Source of the DNA: Candidatus Riflebacteria bacterium HGW-Riflebacteria-1
GTDB lineage: Bacteria; Muiribacteriota; Ozemobacteria; Ozemobacterales; Ozemobacteraceae
Direction: 5' to 3'
Assembly (NCBI GenBank): GCA_002839445.1
Contig: PGYB01000004.1
Coordinates: forward strand, 186,001 to 250,000
Length of the DNA stretch: 64,000 bases
Shown: positions 18,543 to 25,967 of the stretch, one piece after another
How positions within the stretch are numbered: position 1 is the first letter of the stretch
Layout: the number at the start of each line of letters is the position of its first letter
Translations under genes and position numbers: made by a program
The notes under the pieces: model-generated
Databases searched by the model: none
What the model saw: only the letters and a program-made list of their open reading frames with translations
What the model was told of the DNA's origin: nothing

Positions 18543-20567
18543 CTAGTTTTTGAACAGTGTGGCGACAGCTTTTTTTATCTTGTCTTCTGCCGGGATGAAG
18601 GGCAGGGTGACATGGTTGCTGTTGCCGGCCTTGTTGAAAGCGGCAGTTACCTCGACGGCGTTTTCGCAGCGGCCCCAGGCGCGGCGCGAAACTCCGCACA
18701 TGACATCCCAGGTCATTGCCTCTCTGATTATCTCATCGACGCGTTCGCTGCCATCGAGAACGAGGCCGAATCCGCCGTTAACCGATTTGCTGATGCCGAC
18801 ACCACCACCGTTGTGCAGCGAGATCAGGCTCATGCCGCGCGCCGCGTTGCCGGCGTAGCAGTGCACTGCCATTTCTGATGTGATGTTACTGCCATCTTTG
18901 ATGTTTGCGGTTTCGCGATATGGCGAATCAGTGCCGCCGGTATCGTGATGATCGCGGCCGAGCATGATCGGACCGATTTCACCTTTGCGCACCATATCAT
19001 TGAATTTGAGCGCGATTTTGACGCGGCCTTCGGTATCTTGATAGAGAATGCGCGCCTGCGTGCCTACGACCAGTGCATTTTTCTCGGCGTCTCGTATCCA
19101 GACCCAGTTGTCGCGGTCCTGGGCGCGCCGGTTCGGGTCGATGCAGTCCATGGCTGCCTTGTCGGTTTTCTGCAGATCTTCGTGGCGGCCGCTGAGGCAG
19201 ACCCACCTGAACGGGCCATAGCCAAAGTCAAACAGCATCGGGCCCATGATATCTTCGACGTAGGACGGAAAAATAAAACCATCGCGCGGGTTCTCGCCAT
19301 TGGCGCAGATCTCTTTGACGCCGGCATCGAAAACTGAGCGCATAAAGGCGTTGCCGTAATCAAAAAAGTAGGTGCCGCGTTCAGACAAAGTTTTGATCGC
19401 TTTAAAATGGTCTTTAAGCGAGGCGTCAACCAGCTTTTTAAAGCGCGCCGGGTCTTTGGCAATCATTTCAGTACGCTGCGCGAAACTGAGGCCTTTGGGG
19501 CAGTAACCACCGTCGTAGACGGCGTGGCAAGATGTCTGGTCAGAGAGCAGTTCGATATGAATATGCTTGTCTACCGCGTATTCAAGCAGGTCGACAATAT
19601 TGCCATGAAACGCGATTGAAGTTGTTTTTTTGCTTTTGATATACTCATCGGCCATTGCAAAAGCCTGCGCCGGCGATGTGGCAATCTGCGCAACCCAGCC
19701 CTGCTCATGCCGCGTTTTGATGCGCGATTCATCGACTTCAGCGATTATGCCGACGCCGTTGGCAATCTCAACTGCTTTCGGCTGAGCACCGCTCATGCCG
19801 CCAAGACCGGATGAAACGAACATATGGCCGGCAAGATCTTCGTCATTTTTGATGCCAAGTTTCATGCGCCCGGCATTGAGTATGGTGTTGAAAGTGCCGT
19901 GAACAATGCCCTGTGGCCCGATGTACATCCAGCCGCCGGCGGTCATCTGGCCGTAGTTAGTCACGCCGAGCTGCATGGCGCGGTGCCATTCCTGCTGGTT
20001 GTCAAACATGCCGATCAGCAGCCCATGGCTCATAATGACACGTGGTGCTGAAGCGTGCGACCTGAAAAGGCCGAGCGGGTGCCCTGACATTACCACCAGT
20101 GTCTGTTCGTTGGTCATAACTTCAAGATACTTTTTTATGAGCTGGTACTGCATCCAGTTCTGGCAGATCTGGCCGGTTTCGCCGTAGGTGACGAGTTCAT
20201 ACGGATACAGCGCGATGGCAAAGTCGAGATTGTTGTCGATCATCACCTGGAAAGCCTTGCCTTCGGTACAGTTGCCTTTGTATTGATCGATCGGCTTGCC
20301 ATAAAGGTTGCCAGCCGGTCGAAAGCGGTAACCATAGATACGGCCACGGTTTTTGAGTTCGTCGAGAAATTCTGGAATCAAAGCTTCGTGCAGTTCTTCA
20401 GGCACGTAACGCAATGCGTTTTTGAGTGCGGTTTCGGTTTCGTTGCGGTTAAGAGTGAACCCGCGGTCTGGCGCCCGTCGTATGCCTGGTATAAAGTCAG
20501 GATAATCGGGAAGTGTCGCGTCGAGTTTTATTGTCATTGCTGCTGCTATGGTTTTGTTGTCTAACAT
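18543..20567 (-). CDS. hutU: Urocanate hydratase (urocanase)
   Basis: Second step of histidine degradation: urocanate plus water gives imidazolonepropionate, using tightly bound NAD+. 674 residues, matching the long (~660-680) form rather than the ~555-residue Pseudomonas type. Seen: YGETGQICQNWMQYQLI, MSGHPLGLF, the NAD-binding GLGGMSGAQPKAV (~260-272), DQTSCHAVYDGGYCPKGLSF and the C-terminal NGGGVGISKSVNGGFGLVLDG. No other hut gene is adjacent, so the pathway must be scattered or partial. Start ATG at 20567 follows GCGGAGGTAAGGA. Confidence 0.96.
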   Translation of the reverse strand: MLDNKTIAAAMTIKLDATLPDYPDFIPGIRRAPDRGFTLNRNETETALKNALRYVPEELHEALIPEFLDELKNRGRIYGYRFRPAGNLYGKPIDQYKGNCTEGKAFQVMIDNNLDFAIALYPYELVTYGETGQICQNWMQYQLIKKYLEVMTNEQTLVVMSGHPLGLFRSHASAPRVIMSHGLLIGMFDNQQEWHRAMQLGVTNYGQMTAGGWMYIGPQGIVHGTFNTILNAGRMKLGIKNDEDLAGHMFVSSGLGGMSGAQPKAVEIANGVGIIAEVDESRIKTRHEQGWVAQIATSPAQAFAMADEYIKSKKTTSIAFHGNIVDLLEYAVDKHIHIELLSDQTSCHAVYDGGYCPKGLSFAQRTEMIAKDPARFKKLVDASLKDHFKAIKTLSERGTYFFDYGNAFMRSVFDAGVKEICANGENPRDGFIFPSYVEDIMGPMLFDFGYGPFRWVCLSGRHEDLQKTDKAAMDCIDPNRRAQDRDNWVWIRDAEKNALVVGTQARILYQDTEGRVKIALKFNDMVRKGEIGPIMLGRDHHDTGGTDSPYRETANIKDGSNITSEMAVHCYAGNAARGMSLISLHNGGGVGISKSVNGGFGLVLDGSERVDEIIREAMTWDVMCGVSRRAWGRCENAVEVTAAFNKAGNSNHVTLPFIPAEDKIKKAVATLFKN

Positions 20568-20605
20568 TCCTTACCTCCGCGCTTTATTGGTGTTTGTGCA
20601 ATATC

Positions 20606-20634
20606 ATATAACTTTTCTGAAGATTTATAAACAA
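20606..20634 (-). promoter_or_regulatory. Possible promoter of hutU
   Basis: On the minus strand TTGTTT (20634-20629) and TTATAT (20611-20606) are separated by 17 bases in an AT-rich region, about 40 bases before the hutU start. The -35 match is only partial. Confidence 0.35.
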
Positions 20635-20750
20635 CTAAGCAAATTTTTGTGCTGATGCGCGTGTGACTGGCATTTTGCCGGTGGGTTGCAATATTGATGC
20701 AGAGCCGGGTAAAAAATGTTAGAATCGCAAAAAACAGCAACACGGATGCA

Positions 20751-22844
20751 ATGATGAAACGAGATCTTTACCGGACATATCGACTGCAGGTGGTTGTGTT
20801 TTTCTCGTTTCTTGCGTTGTTTTCGCTCATTGTCGCCGGAATCGTGATTTACGGTTACCGCAGCAATTCCGAGATCATGTTGCAGTCTTCTGATGAGCTG
20901 TTATACCAGATTTCAGAGACCATCATCCGCCAGACCAGCAATCATCTTGACCCGGCCCGCAAAACCGGCCATCTGCTGCGCCGCATGATCGAACGCGGCG
21001 ATTCTTTTGCCAACTCACCCGACATGATCGAAACCATCAGCCTTGAAGCGCTCGATGTTTACCCGCAGTTTTCGGCGGTTTATCTTGGTGATGAGGGTGG
21101 CAACTTCGTCATGGCGCGCCGTCTTGAAGATGGCAACTTTTCAACGCGCATCATTTCCCGCACCAGTGAACCAGCCGGGGTTCTCGAAATTGACCGCGGT
21201 CCTGACCTGCAGATAATCGCTACCCGAACCAGCTCAATCATCAGCTTTGACCCGCGTGAGCGGCCCTGGTATGTTCTGGCAAAAGCCGAGGGGCGTGCTG
21301 TCTGGAGCCGTGAATACCGGTTGTTCACCGACCAGGTTCCTGGTATTACCTGCGCGCATCCAATTTATGGCCCTGATGGAACTTACGCCGGAGCTGTTGG
21401 CATAGATTTTCGACTTGGCGAGCTGGCCGAGTTTCTAAAAAGCCTCAAGATCGGCGATTCCGGACTTGCCTTTATTGCCGACAGCGAAGGCAATGTGCTT
21501 GCATATCCCGAAAAGTCCGGCCTTAACTTCGATAACATCAGGGCGCCACGTTCACCTTTGCAGCAAAGCATTAAAACCGGCTGGATAAAAGCGGCTCTCG
21601 AAACATTTATCATGGAAAAGAGCCTGAGATTTACTTATGAACACATGGGCGACCGCTACATTGCTTCTTTTCGGCCATTTCCTGATAATTTCGGCCGTGA
21701 CTGGACGCTGGGCATAATCGTGCCCGAAGAAGATTTTATCGGGCCAATCGCGCGTATTCATGAAACCACCCTCTTGTTTTCTTTCTGGCTTCTTATTATC
21801 GGCGGTTTTTTAACCTCGACAATTGCTCGCGAACTGACTGAACCAATCAAAAGTATTACTCACGAAGCCAAGAAAATTCAGAAACTCGACTTTGAGGGCG
21901 AGATTGACATCAGGTCGCCAATAGCCGAGATTCGCGCGATGAGCGAAGCGATGAACTCGATGAAAAAGGCGCTGGGCGCCTTCAAAAAGTATGTGCCGTC
22001 AGAAGTCGTGCAGGGTCTGGTCAACCGGCAGGATGAGGCGCGTCTTGAAGCGCATACCGAAGAGATAACTCTGATGTTTACCGATATCAGCAATTTCTCA
22101 ATGATCGCCGAAAAGGTGTCGCCATCTCAGCTTATGGAGCAGCTGTCGCAATATTTTGACTGTATCGCGGCACTGATTCATCGCCATGGTGGCACGATAG
22201 ATAAGTACATCGGCGATTCAGTAATGGCGTTCTGGGGTGGTTCAATGACCAGTCACGAGCAGGCAAAGCAAGCCTGTCGCGCTGCAGTTGATATCATTGA
22301 AGCCACCAACAGAATGAACGAAAAATGGCTGCAGCAGGGTAGCGAAATCTTTGCCACCAGAATTGGTGTAAACACTGGAGTTTCTCTGGTTGGCAATTTT
22401 GGCTCTTCTGATCGCTTCAATTACACGGCGATTGGTGACAGCGTTAACCTCGCCAGCCGTCTCGAAGGGCTCAACAAACTGTATGAGACCGAGATCATCG
22501 TCAGTGAGTCTACCGCAACAGCTGCCGGCAAAGAATTTGTTTTCAGACCACTTGATATCGTGGCAGTTAAAGGTCGGCATGGCAGCGTTAAAGTCTTTCA
22601 GTTGCTTGGTCGCTGTGATTCTACTGATGCAGAACTCTGGAAAAAAGTTGTCACAATGTCAGAAGCAGCTTTGCAAAGCTATCTTAACCGCGACTGGCGA
22701 ACTTCTTACGAACAGTTTCAGAGTTTGCTGGAAGTCCTTCATGAAGACCCGGCCGCCGAAATGTATCTGAGCCGTTGTCGCGAGCTGCACGAGAGTCCGC
22801 CCGGCCCCGACTGGGACGGCGTTTTCAGGGTTCAGAGCAAGTGA
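20751..22844 (+). CDS. Cache-HAMP class III adenylate cyclase with TPR-like tail
   Basis: 697 residues from the ATG at 20751. A TTG at 20694 would add 19 residues but lacks a ribosome site. Membrane segments at ~10-35 and ~339-360 flank a periplasmic double Cache-like sensor (DVYPQFSAVYLGDEGG, SFDPRERPWYVLA, VGIDFRLGELAEFL). HAMP is at ~361-412 and the cyclase at ~430-610 with all catalytic residues: Asp445, Lys485, Asp489, Asn566, Arg570. The C-terminal ~65 residues repeat the tail of the cyclase at 1-1173 (SYEQFQSLL ... PPGPDWDGVF). Cache domains usually bind small organic molecules. Expected to work as a homodimer, unlike the paired cyclases on either side. Confidence 0.93.
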   Translation: MMKRDLYRTYRLQVVVFFSFLALFSLIVAGIVIYGYRSNSEIMLQSSDELLYQISETIIRQTSNHLDPARKTGHLLRRMIERGDSFANSPDMIETISLEALDVYPQFSAVYLGDEGGNFVMARRLEDGNFSTRIISRTSEPAGVLEIDRGPDLQIIATRTSSIISFDPRERPWYVLAKAEGRAVWSREYRLFTDQVPGITCAHPIYGPDGTYAGAVGIDFRLGELAEFLKSLKIGDSGLAFIADSEGNVLAYPEKSGLNFDNIRAPRSPLQQSIKTGWIKAALETFIMEKSLRFTYEHMGDRYIASFRPFPDNFGRDWTLGIIVPEEDFIGPIARIHETTLLFSFWLLIIGGFLTSTIARELTEPIKSITHEAKKIQKLDFEGEIDIRSPIAEIRAMSEAMNSMKKALGAFKKYVPSEVVQGLVNRQDEARLEAHTEEITLMFTDISNFSMIAEKVSPSQLMEQLSQYFDCIAALIHRHGGTIDKYIGDSVMAFWGGSMTSHEQAKQACRAAVDIIEATNRMNEKWLQQGSEIFATRIGVNTGVSLVGNFGSSDRFNYTAIGDSVNLASRLEGLNKLYETEIIVSESTATAAGKEFVFRPLDIVAVKGRHGSVKVFQLLGRCDSTDAELWKKVVTMSEAALQSYLNRDWRTSYEQFQSLLEVLHEDPAAEMYLSRCRELHESPPGPDWDGVFRVQSK

Positions 22845-22882
22845 TTCTATTAAAATAAAGCGTTCTCAGCAAAGCATCTGGG

Positions 22883-22903
22883 CACGATTACGAGCACGAA
22901 AAA
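22883..22903. repeat. Reverse-complement relative of the 17.4-kb hexamer repeat
   Basis: CACGATTACGAGCACGAAAA is the reverse complement of the flanks of the CGTGCT array at 17371-17450 with nine units removed. It lies between two convergent cyclase genes. It suggests a dispersed intergenic repeat family. Confidence 0.6.
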
Positions 22904-22964
22904 TACAAGTCGAATTAGTATGCTTCATTCTTCTTTCAGCTTACTTGCTTTCGGCATGTTTTGC

Positions 22965-25900
22965 TCAGCTCACTTTATCTGAAAGACTGATCAGCTCATA
23001 AAGTGGCTGGGTTGCAGACTCTCCGTCAGCTGAGTCAACAATATTAATCTGTTCTACACATACCAGATCGCTGATCTGGTGCCAGGTGTCTGCGGCAAGC
23101 AGTATTTTCGTGGTGCGGGCATGCTTGCTTTTTGCCTCAAGTTCCCGGGCTTGATTTAACACATTGCCAAACAGTGTGGCATCAAGCTTGCCGCTCTGTG
23201 AGCCGACCAGCCCGGTCACCACCATGCCAGATGCGATGCCGATACCATTGTCGATGGCAAACTGTTGATTGTTGGCGCGCTCGGCGTTAAAGGCGGCCAG
23301 ACTGCTGCGCATCTGCAGCGCCGCTCTGCCAGCTGCCAGCAGTGCAGTTTCGCTGTTGCCGTAAAAAGCCGCCTGAATGGCATCGCCAATCAGCTTGTCG
23401 ACAAAACCGCCGTGCTGCTCAATAATCGGGCACATGCACGAGAAGTAGCTGTTGAGCATCTCGACAACTTCTTCAGCCGAGCGGCTTTCACTGATGGTAG
23501 TGAAGCTTCTGATATCACAGAACAGAATGACAGCGGCGCGGCGTCTTGCGGTGAGCTGATCGCGCAGGTCAGATCTGGCCGCCTCAATGGCGTCTGCCGA
23601 AACCAGCTGCATCATCTTTTTTCGCTCTAAAAGACTTACCCGCATTTCGTTGATAGAGCCGGCCAGCTCAGCAAATTCGTCGGTTCCAGGCAGATTGAGC
23701 TGCCAGTCGTAACTGTCGTTTTCGACTTCGCGCATTGCTGACAAAAAGGGTGGAATCTGCAACAGCAGCAGGTGGGCGACGCCTGTTCCCAGAAGCAGGC
23801 AACTGGTGATTGCGACAGCAAAAAGAAGAGCCAGCGGTAGTCTGGTGCTGTTCTTTCTGCTTTGGGGCCGTGCTATGGCAAACGCAAAGACGTAGCCATT
23901 GAATATGCGGTCGGAGACAATAAGATGCGGGTCACGCATATGCAGGTTGTTTATCTGGTTAAAGTCGGCGCTGGCATAAACGGCGTTGGCAATTTCACGG
24001 TAGCGGTCGGTATTGGCTGGCGCGCGGTCACCACGAAAATCTGCCCGGCCGAGCAGACCGCGCTCATCGTAATCTTCAACTGGATAAAATATAAGCTCAA
24101 CCTGGTAATCATTTATTGAAAACTCGGCAGGCATAAGGCGTTTTTCAACAACGTCAGCGATCATATCTACGATCAGGAGATTGTCTGTGGTAAAAATCAT
24201 GTAACCGATTATTTTGCTGTTGCGCCGCAGAAAATGGCTGCAGTACAAGAAACGTCGCGCCATGAAATCACTGAGAAAAAGGCCGCCTTGAGTTCTGTAC
24301 AGTTCATTGAGAAGATTGGGGCGCATCAGCTGGTCCATCAGGCCAGAAGCAAAATCAGCCAGCTGACTGATGCGTTCGCGGTTGCTTGCGCTCAATTCAG
24401 ACATCGCGTCGGTCTGTATCATAAGTTTTCGTGATGCGCCAACGAAAAGACGTGAAATTTCAGCTTCTGACTGTTTTTCGCCTGGTCCCTGGCCTTTGTA
24501 GTATTCACGATCGTTGGAACTATAAAGGTAGTAGCTGGAAAACTGCCGGGAAAACCTTCGCTTAGCCTCAGGGAGAAACATGTATCTGACAAACCTCTCC
24601 CATGATTCCATGGGCAGTTGCTCAAGATATTGCGCGATTTCTTTGAGCAGAAACATGCGGCGGTAGCTGAGCAGCAGAAAACTCTGGTCGAGTTCGCCGA
24701 TTTTTTGCGAGATCATCTGCATCGTCTGCTGCACATCTGTTTCACTGCTGGTGCGGTTCTGTAACAGCCCGAGCCAGAATACCGCTGTCAGCGGAAACAG
24801 CATGCAGGAAATAAAGCTTGCCGCGATAATTTGAGTCAGCTTTGCCGTCAGTTTCAGCCTGCCAAGAGAGATTCCAGCAGCAAACAGCAGGCTCAGGCTT
24901 CCGGCAATAAGCAGCAGCAGATTGACGCTGTCGATTTTTCGTCTGAGCTGGCGAAATGCTGATTGTGAATCTTGCGAGACGCTGACGACGAGATTTTTGC
25001 CGCTGCCGGCAGAAATGTTCGTAAATACTGCGGGCAGCTTGTTTATCACTGCGAGTTTTCCTGCTTTTTCAATAAAAACTGGAAAATCCTTATCTGAGGA
25101 ATAGCCCGTTCTGACTGTTAACTGGTCATCACTTAGTTCCGTGCTGATTTTTTTTAATAAATGCATCTGCGGAATGCTGTCGGCAGCAAAACCTGCGAGC
25201 AGGCAGTTGCCAGACCCTGCTTGTGACGGATAGCGCATGGTAACCAGATAGATCCGCTGATTGAGTTTGCCGGAAAATCTGCCGTCAACTCGCCAGAATC
25301 TGGTGTTAAAGTAATGTGAGATGCCAAGAATCTGGTTAAACGCAGGAAAGTCACGGTAATGTTTGAGCTCGCCAGGAAGATTTGCGGAGTAAGTGGTGGT
25401 GAGATTGAGATTTTTAGCCATTTGCGCCAGTTCGCCGCGCAGAGTCGCAGCTGTCTGACTATCAACTCGCAGTCGTTCTCGCAGAAGCATTCCGCACCTG
25501 GTTGCATTCTCGTCGAGAGCCAGCAGAAAGTCAGGTGTAACGTTGTATTCCCGGGTCAGATAACTGCTGAAACTGGCAAGCTCGCGGTCGATATCCTGGC
25601 CAAAATCGGGCAGGGCTCTCACTATTGGCATGTTGGTAAAATCTTCGGGCGAGCGCTGAAGTATGTATTCAGCATAGCGTGCTTGATAATCATACATGGT
25701 GAAAAAACTTTGGGCAATCTGATCAGGGTTGAGGCGTGCCATGAACTGCTGCAGCCTCGTCATCAGCAGTTGTCGGGTTTGCGCGGCTATTTCCTGCTGT
25801 TGCTGTTGCAATGAAGCAAAATAGAGCCGGCTGCCGACCAGCATTGGCAAAAACACCGCCAACGCCCATATGATCAGCGGCGCCATGCGCAGAAACCGGC

Positions 25901-25967
25901 TTCGTCTGATCTGCAGTTTGATCAGATTGCTGTTGCCCCTGGTATTTGTTGAATTAGAGCAGTTCAT
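22965..25967 (-). CDS. Receptor class III cyclase, C1-like half (metal Asp kept, catalytic Arg lost)
   Basis: 1000 residues from the ATG at 25967; a start at 26012 would add 15. Layout as in the 8959-14888 pair: membrane segments at ~29-48, 345-365, 373-398 and 707-733, two periplasmic regions, HAMP ~735-787, cyclase ~808-990. Asp818 (FCDIRSFT), Lys858 and Asp862 (DKLIGDA) are intact. The second half is degenerate: FGNVLNQARELE has Asn935 in place of the GD aspartate, keeps Asn938, and has Glu942 where the transition-state Arg should be. It therefore looks able to supply metals but not to stabilise the transition state. The gene upstream (25954-28941) encodes the complementary partner and overlaps by 14 bases. 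Confidence 0.88.
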   Translation of the reverse strand: MNCSNSTNTRGNSNLIKLQIRRSRFLRMAPLIIWALAVFLPMLVGSRLYFASLQQQQQEIAAQTRQLLMTRLQQFMARLNPDQIAQSFFTMYDYQARYAEYILQRSPEDFTNMPIVRALPDFGQDIDRELASFSSYLTREYNVTPDFLLALDENATRCGMLLRERLRVDSQTAATLRGELAQMAKNLNLTTTYSANLPGELKHYRDFPAFNQILGISHYFNTRFWRVDGRFSGKLNQRIYLVTMRYPSQAGSGNCLLAGFAADSIPQMHLLKKISTELSDDQLTVRTGYSSDKDFPVFIEKAGKLAVINKLPAVFTNISAGSGKNLVVSVSQDSQSAFRQLRRKIDSVNLLLLIAGSLSLLFAAGISLGRLKLTAKLTQIIAASFISCMLFPLTAVFWLGLLQNRTSSETDVQQTMQMISQKIGELDQSFLLLSYRRMFLLKEIAQYLEQLPMESWERFVRYMFLPEAKRRFSRQFSSYYLYSSNDREYYKGQGPGEKQSEAEISRLFVGASRKLMIQTDAMSELSASNRERISQLADFASGLMDQLMRPNLLNELYRTQGGLFLSDFMARRFLYCSHFLRRNSKIIGYMIFTTDNLLIVDMIADVVEKRLMPAEFSINDYQVELIFYPVEDYDERGLLGRADFRGDRAPANTDRYREIANAVYASADFNQINNLHMRDPHLIVSDRIFNGYVFAFAIARPQSRKNSTRLPLALLFAVAITSCLLLGTGVAHLLLLQIPPFLSAMREVENDSYDWQLNLPGTDEFAELAGSINEMRVSLLERKKMMQLVSADAIEAARSDLRDQLTARRRAAVILFCDIRSFTTISESRSAEEVVEMLNSYFSCMCPIIEQHGGFVDKLIGDAIQAAFYGNSETALLAAGRAALQMRSSLAAFNAERANNQQFAIDNGIGIASGMVVTGLVGSQSGKLDATLFGNVLNQARELEAKSKHARTTKILLAADTWHQISDLVCVEQINIVDSADGESATQPLYELISLSDKVS

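Noticed and set aside
18543..20567. A hut operon
   Set aside because: No hutH, hutI, hutF or hutG was found next to hutU in this window.
20694..20750. TTG start extending the Cache cyclase by 19 residues
   Set aside because: No ribosome site, and the extension is polar and precedes a normal N-terminal membrane helix.
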